Shown here piece by piece: positions 25,818 to 34,852 of a stretch of 64,000 nt of DNA. Origin of the DNA: Planctomicrobium sp051465645 (GTDB lineage: Bacteria; Planctomycetota; Planctomycetia; Planctomycetales; Planctomycetaceae); contig NZ_CP195790.1 of the NCBI RefSeq assembly GCF_051465645.1, positions 4,464,001-4,528,000 of the forward strand. Reading direction: 5' to 3'. The notes under the pieces are model-generated. The model had not been told where the DNA came from. It worked only from the letters and a program-made list of their open reading frames with translations, and made no database searches. Numbering within the stretch: position 1 is the first letter of the stretch; each line of letters begins with the position of its first letter. The position numbers and the translations under genes were made by a program.

Positions 25818-27134
25818 ATGTTGACTCGAATTCATTTGATGCTGATTGCCGGGTGGATGTCGCTGCAGGTGCAACCGGTTCTGGCGCTAGATGAGTTCGA
25901 GCAGGCCCCCATCAACTACAGCGAGAGTACTCCGGTCAATCCGGTGACTGCGTTGCAGGAGAAACTCGTCAATGAATCTGTGAAGTTGGAGTACGACGAA
26001 GAGAAGGGATATCTGAAGTCGCTTCTGGCGGCATTGGAGATTCCGGTTGAATCCCAGGTCCTCGTCTATTCGAAAACCAGTTTACAGATCTCGAAGATTC
26101 ACCCCCGGACTCCAAGAGCGATCTATTTCAATGATGACATCGCTGTCGGATACGCACAGAACGGGGACCTGCTGGAACTCTCTGTTTCTGATCCCAAGTT
26201 GGGAATGGTGTTCTATACCCTTGATCAGGAAAACTTTGAGTTGCCACGGTTTGTTCGTCAGACCGATCGTTGTCTAACCTGTCACAGTTCATCACGAACC
26301 GAGAACGTGCCGGGGCATCTGGTGCGTTCACTGTTTGTGGATGCTCGTGGGTTACCGATTTTCTCTTCCGGCAGCAAGAACGTCGATCATCGGACCCCGA
26401 TTGAGCAGCGTTGGGGAGGATGGTACGTCACTGGAACACATGGCTCGCAAATTCATCAGGGAAATTTTGTCTCAAGGGAGCGAACACTCCGGGAACCTGT
26501 CGAAAATGCCAAAGGGCAGAACCTCACGTCTCTCGAAGGACGGTTCAAACTTGAAAAGTACCTGACACCACACAGCGACATTGTGGCGTTGATGGTGCTG
26601 GAACATCAGGTTCTCGTCCAGAATCGAATCACGCAGGCAAACTACACGACGCAGCAGGCCCTGCACTACCAGATGGTGATGCGGCGGGATCTGGACACTG
26701 ATTCAGAGACGGTGCTGCAGAGCGTTGAGCGTCGCATCAACAATGCAGGTGAAGCACTGGTTGATGCTCTGTTGATGGTGGAAGAGGCCCCGATCATTGA
26801 GAAGATCGAAGGGACGGCCGGCTATGAAGAAGTCTTTCAAAAAGCAGGCCCGCGCGATTCAAAAGGGCGATCACTCCGCGATCTCGATATGACCCGCCGG
26901 ATGTTTCGCTACCCCTGCAGCTATCTGATTTACTCTCCGTCATTTGACGGGTTGCCAGATGAAGTGAAGTCGTATGTCTGGGACCGATTGAAAGAGGTTT
27001 TGACCGGACAGGACACAGACAGCAAGTTTGCTCATCTGAGTCCTGAAGATCGCCGCAACATCCTTGAGATCCTCGTCGAAACGAAACCGGATGCCCCAGC
27101 GAGTTTCAAAGACGCTCTCGCTGCGATGCCTTAG
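25818..27134 (+). CDS. Secreted mono-heme cytochrome c-like protein
   Basis: An exported protein of 438 residues. ATG 25818 is preceded by AAAGG and opens on a signal peptide (MLTRIHLMLIAGWMSLQVQP, cleavage near LALDE). The longer frame begins with TTG at 25800 and is less likely. One c-type heme motif, CLTCH (152-156), lies in FVRQTDRCLTCHSSSR. The flanking region (KIHPRTPRAIYFNDDIAVGY, DPKLGMVFYTLDQE) resembles a family of cytochrome-like hypotheticals found in planctomycetes and proteobacteria. The rest is helical with no second motif. Electron-transfer or sensing outside the cytoplasm is likely; the partner is unknown. It lies downstream of hmp, but a hairpin and 156 bases separate them. 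Confidence 0.8.
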   Translation: MLTRIHLMLIAGWMSLQVQPVLALDEFEQAPINYSESTPVNPVTALQEKLVNESVKLEYDEEKGYLKSLLAALEIPVESQVLVYSKTSLQISKIHPRTPRAIYFNDDIAVGYAQNGDLLELSVSDPKLGMVFYTLDQENFELPRFVRQTDRCLTCHSSSRTENVPGHLVRSLFVDARGLPIFSSGSKNVDHRTPIEQRWGGWYVTGTHGSQIHQGNFVSRERTLREPVENAKGQNLTSLEGRFKLEKYLTPHSDIVALMVLEHQVLVQNRITQANYTTQQALHYQMVMRRDLDTDSETVLQSVERRINNAGEALVDALLMVEEAPIIEKIEGTAGYEEVFQKAGPRDSKGRSLRDLDMTRRMFRYPCSYLIYSPSFDGLPDEVKSYVWDRLKEVLTGQDTDSKFAHLSPEDRRNILEILVETKPDAPASFKDALAAMP

Positions 27135-27171
27135 GTTGGAACCCATTAGAATACAGCTCAAGCCACTGCGT

Positions 27172-27202
27172 AACGCGGCCCAATGCTCAGTCAGGCCGCG
27201 TT
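27172..27202. terminator. Bidirectional hairpin between convergent genes
   Basis: AACGCGGCC and GGCCGCGTT form a 9-bp GC-rich stem with a 13-nt loop, 37 bases after the cytochrome gene and 11 bases before the end of the leftward propeller gene. Flanking CAGCT/AGCTG sequences could lengthen the stem. Confidence 0.65.
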
Positions 27203-27213
27203 GAGTGCAGCTG

Positions 27214-30200
27214 CTATTTCAGTGTTGGTTCGGCTTGTGGAGGAGCCAGGGTTGGTTTGCGACTTGGGGGCGGTTCTTCTCCGAAATAGAGTGTGACCCG
27301 ATCTTGTGCAAACTTCAGGTTCAGACGCAATGGCTTTGTTTCCGTGAGCCAACTGACGCCTGACCCATCATCGGGAGCGAAGCTGCGACGGATTTCATCG
27401 CCGGTCAATCGATTCAGAATCAGACTTTCCATCCGTCCCCGTCCTCGGGCGAACAACAGCACAGGCCATTCTCGCGGAGCCTGAGTCAGCAGATTCTGGC
27501 CTGAGATCTCTTTACTCCAGATGACCGATCCGTCCTCTGGATTTAACGAAGAGACGATTCCATTGACTTCGGTCTGAATCTGATCGCTACTCCGAATTCC
27601 GTACGGAGGTTGCTGCAATATTCCGGTGCGTTGTGTACTGGTTGTCAACAACCAGTGTTCAGGGAAACGCAGCAGAGTGAACTTCTCGATCGATGTTTTT
27701 GTCGGAATGGATGCCGCAAGAATCTGCTCACCGGTGAGCCCGTTGAGCACGCTCAATTGGTGGCCATCTTTGACGAATGCGACATTTTGATTGTCGACGA
27801 TCGACCAGCGAGCATTTGCCGGGAATGTTTTCGTCCAGACCGTCTTAGCCGTTGCAGGATCGAAAAGACTCCACGTCAGTCCTTCTTCGGATGTTGTCAC
27901 CGAAGGCAGGAATCGGCCCCAGTCAGCTCCCTGACGGTTGTGGCTGACGAGCACTCCCAAGGGGAGCTTTGAATCACGGACAAACTCTCCATCGAGTGCT
28001 CGATAGACTTTCAGGTCAATTTTGTCTGGTGCCTTTACGACGATGAATTCACTGTCTGCGAGGACTTCTGAACCCGGTGTGATATCGCGACGTCTCCAGA
28101 GTTCAAGCCCGGTTGAAGGGGAGATTGCAACCAGCGAATTCCCTGAGCTGTAACAGAGAATCGAGCGACAGATGGGACCAGCGTTTCCGCTGTACTGTCC
28201 GGGCAGAAGTTCAACCAATGGAGCCCTTAGACCGGTTCGTGTCGCGCCTGCAAATGGGCTGCGACCTGCAACTCCGGATTCGTTGTCTCCAAATAATGTC
28301 CGATTGGCGACCAGTCGAGGGTGCGAAGTGTCGTTCTGGAAGTCGATCAACATGAATCGGTCAAGCAGCACGACCATCGCGGTATGATTGAAGAACGTCA
28401 CATAACGGGACAGGTCGGACTCAACGGAATACCGGAGCCCGGGGTAGCCTGTGGCGATCCGTTCGCGGTGGCGTCCTTGCGGGTCGAAGATTTCGACATG
28501 GGCGCCTGCCTGATCCATGAAGAATGTCCAGCCATCGAGTGCCGCAGAGGCCGGTCCGAGGCGTGGGATCTGTTGCAGCGCCATGCGGCCCGCTGATCCC
28601 TGATTCTCACCGGCAGCGATTGGTTGCTTCCATTCGAGTGCCTTCCCGAAAAGGGATTTGACAGGCTCTTCTTCGCGAATCGATTTGGCCAACTGTGTTG
28701 AGTTCGTTTCTTCAAATCCAATTAGTGGAACAGAAGCAGACTCAAGGATTGCGAGCGTCTCGCGAACCACTTGCAGGTCTTCGATGTTTTTTGCATGTTG
28801 CAGCAGTAACGCTGCAGCGGTTGCGCGGATTTGAGGCTCTTTGCTCTCAAGCATTGGCCTCAGGGTTTCCTCACGCTGATTTGCAGTCTCGACTGTACTG
28901 GGGATTTTTGCCAGCCGTTCGAGCACCAGGGTCTCGTTGAGCCAGTGGGCAGGGACGGATGCTGTCAGACGCAGGAATAAGTCTGGGGAGATTGTTTGGA
29001 ACTGCTCCTGCAGTCGCTGACGGAACTCCGCCTGCATTTCAGGTGATGACTGTGTCAGGATCTCGTTCATCCGAGACAGTGTCCACCTGCTGTCTGTGAT
29101 GCTCCATCCGTCGTCTTGTTCTGCCAGTGTCTCAGGCCATGGCAGAAGCTGAAGGATGCGCTGGTAATCACTGAACGCTTCCTGTGATTCATTTGCATTC
29201 TGAAGACCACGAGCGAAGGTCTTCAGGAATTGCAATTGCTGATCGACTCCCTGAAGACGCGGTTGAATCTTTTTCGCTTCGGTGCGATACGTTGCAAAGT
29301 CGGTTCGCAGTCCATCCAGCACGGACCAGACCAGAACCGATTGAGCCAATGTGACTGCATTCTTTGAATCAGCGGAGTTCTTCAGCGATTCGAGCCCAGC
29401 GTCGAGCTTCCCACTCTGGAGTTCGAGCGTTCCGCGATAAGCGAGTGCCAAGGAATCTTTTTCGTCTTCCTTCAGACGTCCGGCGATCTCCTGCTCAATG
29501 GAATTCAATGAGCGATAAACTTCGAGTCCCGTCGCCCCTTGAATGAGTAATTGCCCTTTTGCGGCGACCAGATTGCCGGGGACCTGCCCGGACCCGACAG
29601 GGATTCTGGTCAGCAAACGTCCGGACGGGAGATCAATCACAGCGATTTCGCCTGTCCGAATCGGCTGCAGGAACTGATCGCCCATTCGCAAGCCCCGGCC
29701 AGACGGAGCTGGGATCGGAATCGGACGCTTCCATAATGCGTCTCCGCCAGACACGTTTAAAGTGGCGATTTCATTTCGGCCCACCAGCACAAGATGATCG
29801 TGGTACATGGTTGCTGCATAGAGCGATTGTCCCCGAGGAATCACTTTCGGGTGGACACGCTCTCCGTTATGCAGATTCAGTATGACCAGTTTGTTGTCAT
29901 CTGGCGGAGTGAAGATCACGTATTCATCTGTGATCATGACGCGCGAATCAAACCAGCGTTGATCTGCCAGCAGTTCGTCTCGAGCCTGATTGACCGCGAT
30001 GTTCTGGGGGCGAACCGCTCGCGACATTGTCATCTGCGCCTGCTGAAGGGTGAGCGGGGATGAATAGAAGTGAGTCCACAACAGCTGACGCTTGATGGGA
30101 TCAACGGCGGACAGCGTCCCTTCTCCGGTGGGACAGATCAAAATCCCGTTGCTATAGGCTGGTGTTAATCCAGAAAGTCGGCGGGCTTCGTCGATGACGA

Positions 30201-31773
30201 GATCCCGGTCAGGGTTCAGTAGACCGATCGTCCACAGGATTGTTCCGGTTGCTGGATCAAGTTCAAAGAGCTGAATCTGCCCACGTTCTTCGCCGAGAAC
30301 ATAGAGTCTTTCCTGAACCGGAAGCGGGGCCCCAAGAAAGAAGATTTCCCGGACCTCTGTTTCCTTTGGAAATGCGGCATTGACTGAAGTGTTTTGCTGT
30401 CCGAGTGGCCAGACGATCTTCCCTTCGCTCGCCAGATCATAGGCAATCAAGCGATTGCTGCGCTGGGGAAGCAGTGGATGTCGCTGCGTATTCATCATCA
30501 TCCGGGAGGGACTGGTGGTGCCGACCAGTTGGCAATCGGTGACTGCATAGACCCGTTGACCATCCGTACTGAGAGAAGAGGAGGTGAGATCTCTCCAACC
30601 ACGGACTGCCGCAAACAGGTTGCGCATATCTTCCCGGGCGTTATCCTGAGTCTCACTGGGGGCGTAGGACCATTTGGAAAGGTACTCAAAGGTTTCATCG
30701 ATGATGAGCCCGTTCCAGACAAGTTCTCCGGATTGCAGATTGTAAGCTTTCACGCTGCCGGGGCCGGGAGTGACGACCAGATCATTCACAACCAGCGGGC
30801 TCGGCGCAGGCATGGAGATGTTGTTGCTTTGTGAGCGAATACGCTGGTTGAGCGCGTTCATCAGACTTCGCGTGTCGTCTCCCAGCTTTTGCCCGACTTC
30901 AGGAGCATCAACCAGCCAGAAGTCAAAGGTGTCATGAACCAGTTCTGCTGTCCATTGCGGAGCAGCGAAGGCGGGTGCGAGTGCTGTTTTGCCGAGATGC
31001 TGTGGGTTGCCGAACGGCATCCGCCACTCATAGATGGGGATTTCCGTTGTTGCCTGTTTCTGGTTGTCAGCGATTTTGGCGAGAAACGCATTCTTATCCG
31101 CTTCATTTGGAAATGCGGCTTCTGGATGCCGTTTGAGAAACAGGTCAGCCCCGGTTGTGTCACCATTGGCAAGCAACAGTTTATAAGCCGATTGAAAGAC
31201 GGGGAGCGGGTCTTTGGTTTGTGGGTGGCGTGCGAGTCGTTCCAGATAGCGAGCGGAAAGCCCGAGCGAGCCTTGGTCCTGATACAGCGAGGCGAGTTCC
31301 CGGAGTGCGACGGCACCTGCGGCAGTGAACTCATAGCGACGGACGACGTTCTCGAGCTGATAGATGTTTTCGTTTGTGCGTGCTTCGGTCAGTTGCTGCC
31401 GGGCACCGGGGCCAAAGAGTCGTTCGTATTCGGTGTTTTGATTGATGAAGAGTTGTTCGAGAATGGAATGAAACGATTGCAGTTCCGACTTGCCGGGAAC
31501 CGGAACGAGAAAGTCACCGTTCTCTTCCAGCAACTGCTGAAGAGTTTCCAGCCCGGCCGTGATCGATCCCGTATCGATCAGTTCTCGAACTTCCCGATAG
31601 GCTTCCGTGAGTTGAGGGTTTCTCGGAAGCCGACGCGTGACTCGCGATTCAATACTCTCAGGATCCACAGGCGGGATAAACGTCTGAGCAATGGCCGAGA
31701 GTCCGGCGAGAAGAAACCCCAGCAGTAACCAGCCACGAACCATCGGGCTACGTCCGGGAATGATGATGCTCAT
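27214..31773 (-). CDS. Very large secreted PQQ-like beta-propeller protein
   Basis: An exported protein of about 1,519 residues. A signal peptide after MSIIIPGRSPMVRGW ends near AIAQTF. About 30-270 is helical and TPR-like (YREVRELIDTGSITAGLETL, RELASLYQDQGSLGLSARYL). About 300-780 is a PQQ-type propeller with repeated VYVLG/LDPATGTILW and AYDLASEGKIVWPLG units. A long helical middle follows (about 780-1130). A second propeller (about 1140-1500) contains ISPSTGLELWRRRDI and LNPEDGSVIWSKEI. Such repeats occur in BamB-like scaffold proteins and in quinoprotein dehydrogenases; I see no PQQ-ligating motif, so a binding or scaffold role is more likely. An alternative ATG at 31788 adds five residues. 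Confidence 0.85.
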   Translation of the reverse strand: MSIIIPGRSPMVRGWLLLGFLLAGLSAIAQTFIPPVDPESIESRVTRRLPRNPQLTEAYREVRELIDTGSITAGLETLQQLLEENGDFLVPVPGKSELQSFHSILEQLFINQNTEYERLFGPGARQQLTEARTNENIYQLENVVRRYEFTAAGAVALRELASLYQDQGSLGLSARYLERLARHPQTKDPLPVFQSAYKLLLANGDTTGADLFLKRHPEAAFPNEADKNAFLAKIADNQKQATTEIPIYEWRMPFGNPQHLGKTALAPAFAAPQWTAELVHDTFDFWLVDAPEVGQKLGDDTRSLMNALNQRIRSQSNNISMPAPSPLVVNDLVVTPGPGSVKAYNLQSGELVWNGLIIDETFEYLSKWSYAPSETQDNAREDMRNLFAAVRGWRDLTSSSLSTDGQRVYAVTDCQLVGTTSPSRMMMNTQRHPLLPQRSNRLIAYDLASEGKIVWPLGQQNTSVNAAFPKETEVREIFFLGAPLPVQERLYVLGEERGQIQLFELDPATGTILWTIGLLNPDRDLVIDEARRLSGLTPAYSNGILICPTGEGTLSAVDPIKRQLLWTHFYSSPLTLQQAQMTMSRAVRPQNIAVNQARDELLADQRWFDSRVMITDEYVIFTPPDDNKLVILNLHNGERVHPKVIPRGQSLYAATMYHDHLVLVGRNEIATLNVSGGDALWKRPIPIPAPSGRGLRMGDQFLQPIRTGEIAVIDLPSGRLLTRIPVGSGQVPGNLVAAKGQLLIQGATGLEVYRSLNSIEQEIAGRLKEDEKDSLALAYRGTLELQSGKLDAGLESLKNSADSKNAVTLAQSVLVWSVLDGLRTDFATYRTEAKKIQPRLQGVDQQLQFLKTFARGLQNANESQEAFSDYQRILQLLPWPETLAEQDDGWSITDSRWTLSRMNEILTQSSPEMQAEFRQRLQEQFQTISPDLFLRLTASVPAHWLNETLVLERLAKIPSTVETANQREETLRPMLESKEPQIRATAAALLLQHAKNIEDLQVVRETLAILESASVPLIGFEETNSTQLAKSIREEEPVKSLFGKALEWKQPIAAGENQGSAGRMALQQIPRLGPASAALDGWTFFMDQAGAHVEIFDPQGRHRERIATGYPGLRYSVESDLSRYVTFFNHTAMVVLLDRFMLIDFQNDTSHPRLVANRTLFGDNESGVAGRSPFAGATRTGLRAPLVELLPGQYSGNAGPICRSILCYSSGNSLVAISPSTGLELWRRRDITPGSEVLADSEFIVVKAPDKIDLKVYRALDGEFVRDSKLPLGVLVSHNRQGADWGRFLPSVTTSEEGLTWSLFDPATAKTVWTKTFPANARWSIVDNQNVAFVKDGHQLSVLNGLTGEQILAASIPTKTSIEKFTLLRFPEHWLLTTSTQRTGILQQPPYGIRSSDQIQTEVNGIVSSLNPEDGSVIWSKEISGQNLLTQAPREWPVLLFARGRGRMESLILNRLTGDEIRRSFAPDDGSGVSWLTETKPLRLNLKFAQDRVTLYFGEEPPPSRKPTLAPPQAEPTLK

Positions 31774-32117
31774 CGTCCTGACTTCCAATTAAGGGACGAA
31801 CCGACTTATTCAGCAATTTCGAGTCCAGTGTCCCTGTCTCATCAAAAAGACAGGTCCTATCAGGATACTCTTTCGCAGGCGTCCCTGCGATTCGCAATTC
31901 GATTTTCTGCTCTTCCGGACAGGTAAAAGCGGCTGAATTCAGATTTACAGAAAAGAGCGTCGAATGGCGGGGGATTCAATAAAAAAAGCATCCGTTATGG
32001 AGATTCCATAACGGATGCTTCGAGTTAATTCATCTGCGTTCGAACAGTTGCCTTTCGCGGTGCGAGCGATCTGTTGTGGCAGAGACTTCTTCCTGATATT
32101 TCAGGTTGAAGCTTTGA
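31774..32117. other. Intergenic gap holding a terminator
   Basis: A 344-base gap between two leftward genes. Besides the terminator at 31978-32020 it is AT-rich and should contain the promoter of the propeller gene. No coding region was seen. Confidence 0.5.
31978..32020 (-). terminator. Strong Rho-independent terminator for the CYRC protein gene
   Basis: A 15-bp perfect stem (31986-32000 with 32006-32020) around a 5-nt loop. Read leftward it is followed by a T-run (the A-run at 31980-31987 on the plus strand). It ends the transcript of the gene at 32118-32654. Confidence 0.92.
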
Positions 32118-32654
32118 CTAGTTCAGGATCTGGCTGGTCTGGCCAACGAGACCTGCAACTTTTTCCTGAGTCAGCTCACCAGCTTTGAATGCTTCGTTGA
32201 CTTTCAGCTTGCCGTCGACCCACATCATGACGGTGACTTCAGCGTCTTGAGCGAGTTTGTAAGGAGCTGGGCCAGTCTGTCCATCGAAGGTTGTCAATGG
32301 AGTGTGAGCGACGCTTGCCTTTTCGGCTGTTTCTTTCAGTGATTTTTCAGCTGCAGCTTGTTCGTCGGTCAGCAGAACGACGAAAGCCTTCATGTCTTTA
32401 CCCTGGTTCTTGCCAACAACACCGTCGATCTGGTTGATCAGGCTGGTGACGTTGGTGTCGACGTTACGGGTGAAGATGCTGACTGTTGGACGGTTACCGT
32501 AGCGACAGCGGTAGCACAGCTTTGTTCCAGCAGCTGGGCCGGTGACATCCTTAACGTAGAATGCGCCAACCGGAGCGCCGAGTTCGAGACCGCTGGCGAA
32601 GGCCATGGATGACAAAGCGGTCAGTGCGACAGCAACAGCAAGAAACTTCTTCAT
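32118..32654 (-). CDS. Secreted thioredoxin-like planctomycete protein (CYRC)
   Basis: A small exported protein of 178 residues with a clean signal peptide (MKKFLAVAVALTALSSMAFA). The mature N-terminus leads to KLCYRCRYGNRPTVSIFTRN, where two cysteines two residues apart sit at the start of a helix in a thioredoxin-like alpha/beta fold, followed by DMKAFVVLLTDE and DAEVTVMMWVDGK. I recognise this as a conserved planctomycete family of unknown function; a thiol-redox or metal-binding role is inferred from CxxC. AGGAG lies 8-9 bases before ATG 32654. The strong downstream terminator suggests an abundant single-gene transcript. Confidence 0.85.
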   Translation of the reverse strand: MKKFLAVAVALTALSSMAFASGLELGAPVGAFYVKDVTGPAAGTKLCYRCRYGNRPTVSIFTRNVDTNVTSLINQIDGVVGKNQGKDMKAFVVLLTDEQAAAEKSLKETAEKASVAHTPLTTFDGQTGPAPYKLAQDAEVTVMMWVDGKLKVNEAFKAGELTQEKVAGLVGQTSQILN

Positions 32655-33202
32655 GCTCTTCAGCTCCTAGCATTGAACGAGATTCCGAGTGCGAACTTCC
32701 TGCGCCCTGACAAAGAACACCGAATTCCACTCGATGACAACTGTCCGATCAGAATGCTTCACTTGGTGAGTTCGTTGAGAACTCTACCGATGAGCAAACG
32801 TCCGAATGACTTGTGGCTGTCAATAAAGTCGGCTGGTGTCAACGGACTCGCGCATTCTATTAAGACATAGTTTGATCGTCGAGTCCCATTTAATCATTCC
32901 AAGTCGTACAATTCAAATGATACCCGGCAGTTCCGGAAATCCCCCTAATCAACGAGAGCAGGGCTTGTTTCAGCTGCTTGGTCGGTTCTTCGTTTGTAAG
33001 TGCATTGGCTACGCAGAGTTGTGATTCCTTGTTTTTGCGTGAAACGCGTTTCACGCTCAGGAATACACGATGTTTCCTCACCGATGTCACTTAGTAAAGA
33101 GATTGTTGACCAAGGGAATAATGCTGCATTGCAGATTGTTCTTGAATGCGATGATTCGTAAAAAATGATCGGGTGATAGGCAAAACAGGTTGCGGGGGAA
33201 GT
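32655..33202. other. Divergent intergenic region with 20-bp palindrome
   Basis: A 548-base region between a leftward and a rightward gene. The main feature is the perfect palindrome at 33037-33056. Open frames of 60-66 codons overlap one another on both strands and have no recognisable product. Confidence 0.5.
33037..33056. promoter_or_regulatory. 20-bp perfect palindrome GCGTGAAACG-CGTTTCACGC
   Basis: A 20-base uninterrupted perfect palindrome with a central GC step, in the style of LacI- or TetR-family operators. It lies 147 bases upstream of the rightward hypothetical gene and about 380 upstream of the leftward CYRC gene. With no loop and no T-run it is a poor hairpin, so a protein-binding site is the better reading. 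Confidence 0.6.
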
Positions 33203-33580
33203 ATGGGGCAGTTGCACATCGAGACGTTGTATGACGCATTCTATCCCGGGACTGAAGCGGTCGTGAAAGCGATTTGGGAGCTGCCCAGGAAGCCGAAGCA
33301 TCTTGAATTGCGACTCGTCTGGAATACGTCGGGAAAGGGGGACCGCGATCTGGTCATGGTTTCAGCGATCCAGATTACTGACGTTGAAGAATTCGGATCA
33401 CGGGAAATTACAGTGCAGCTTCCCAGCGGCCCGTATAGCTTTTCGGGGACCCTGATTTCCGTGATCTGGGCGTTTGAACTGGTCGCGATCCCTGATAATG
33501 AATCAGTTCGCAAAGAGTTCGTGCTGGGCCCCAATGCTCAGGAAGTTCTGGTCGGGGCAGCGGCCAAAAGCGACTCGTGA
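33203..33580 (+). CDS. Small conserved-looking hypothetical protein
   Basis: A cytosolic protein of 125 residues with no signal peptide. The sequence has a beta-rich pattern (HLELRLVWNTSGKGDRDLV, REITVQLPSGPYSFSGTLIS, VIWAFELVA) reminiscent of arrestin-like or immunoglobulin-like folds, but I cannot assign a family. ATG 33203 follows a GGGGGAA stretch closely; an in-frame GTG at 33173 is an alternative start. It converges on prephenate dehydrogenase. Good codon use and a balanced composition suggest that it is a real gene. Confidence 0.65.
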   Translation: MGQLHIETLYDAFYPGTEAVVKAIWELPRKPKHLELRLVWNTSGKGDRDLVMVSAIQITDVEEFGSREITVQLPSGPYSFSGTLISVIWAFELVAIPDNESVRKEFVLGPNAQEVLVGAAAKSDS

Positions 33581-33684
33581 TATTAACGGCGGTCAGCCTG
33601 CGAGCGTATGAGATCACCCAAAGTGACTTCGGAGTGACTCCAGCGTGCCGGAGATGAGATCCGGTCGTTGCAGGTGAGATCGCG

Positions 33685-34569
33685 TTACGTTCCGTCATCG
33701 GGATGGGTCGAATCATCCTGATAGTGTCTACGATTTTCGGCACCGTGTTGCAGGAGCGTGCGCAGGGCCTGCTTGTCCTGGTTGATGAGTGCTTTTCGAT
33801 AGGATGAAAGAACATCAACCAGGCGATCGACTCCACGGACCATTTCTGCGGAATTCATCTCAAGAATGGCGGCCCAGAGTTCCGGATCGCCAGCGGCCAC
33901 GCGTGTCGTGTCTCGATAACCGGTCGCGGCAAATGACAGGACTTCGGGTTCGATCGCCGATGAAACAGCCGATGCTGTCAGGTGAGGAAGGTGGCTGGTT
34001 AAAGCGAGTGTGCGGTCATGCTCTGCCGCAGACATCGTTTTTACTTTCATCCCGATCTGCTCCCAGAAATGGCAGATTCGAGCCGTTTCCGGGCTGACTT
34101 CGGGATAGTCTTTCGGGCTGACAATACACATGCGGGTCAGGAAAAGATTTGCACTCGCGTGTTCGAAACCGGTGTGATGCGAGCCTGCTAACGGGTGTGC
34201 TCCGATATATCGATTGCCGGAGTACTCTGCACTGATTGCCTGTTGGAGTTTGTTTTTGACGCTCCCGGCATCTGTCACAAGTGCTGGTGTTCCTTCAGTT
34301 GCACGCAGAATGGTGAGCACATCCTCGGCAATCCGGTCGACAGGGGTGCAGACAACGACCAAATCCACATTACGCAGCCCATCCGGCGTCGTTGCGATTT
34401 CGTCAATCACTCCCCGCTTTTGCGCGGCGGTCAGGCGATCTCGATTCCGCCCATAACCGATCACCGTTTCTGCACCTCCCCATTTCCGAGATGCAAGCGC
34501 GACAGAACCCCCGATCAGTCCAACACCGACGATGGCAACGCGAGCAAATTCGGAATTCAGATGCGGCAT
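33685..34569 (-). CDS. tyrA: Prephenate dehydrogenase
   Basis: A 294-residue cytosolic enzyme that oxidises and decarboxylates prephenate to 4-hydroxyphenylpyruvate for tyrosine synthesis. The NAD site is VAIVGVGLIGGSVALA, followed by VVVCTPVDRI, VTDAGSVK, then the family's AHPLAGSHHTGFEHA with the catalytic histidine and, further on, ALTSHLPHLTASAV. ATG 34569 begins MPHLNSEFARVAIVG, right at the Rossmann strand; the long upstream extension from 34692 is low-complexity and unlikely. There is no ACT or chorismate-mutase domain. The gene stands alone, with no other aromatic pathway gene nearby. Confidence 0.93.
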   Translation of the reverse strand: MPHLNSEFARVAIVGVGLIGGSVALASRKWGGAETVIGYGRNRDRLTAAQKRGVIDEIATTPDGLRNVDLVVVCTPVDRIAEDVLTILRATEGTPALVTDAGSVKNKLQQAISAEYSGNRYIGAHPLAGSHHTGFEHASANLFLTRMCIVSPKDYPEVSPETARICHFWEQIGMKVKTMSAAEHDRTLALTSHLPHLTASAVSSAIEPEVLSFAATGYRDTTRVAAGDPELWAAILEMNSAEMVRGVDRLVDVLSSYRKALINQDKQALRTLLQHGAENRRHYQDDSTHPDDGT

Positions 34570-34852
34570 ATTTGAATTGTAACTTGCGGATGGCGAGCGA
34601 GCGAATGCTGGAAGGACAGGAAATCGAAAATCGCTGATTCGTTTAATGATGGAATCATCTTTGTCATCACTTCGCAGCGACTCCATTTGCAAGGGGCGTA
34701 GCGATCTGGCTGGGCATGTGCCACAATAGGAGACGAGGAACGCGGAAAGACCGATAAAGATCGAGAGTCATGACGTACGCCTACGGGATTGTGCGTCGGA
34801 TGCCGCGACATTGATCATCAATTTGCTGTCATTTGTACTTCAGGTCGATCCG

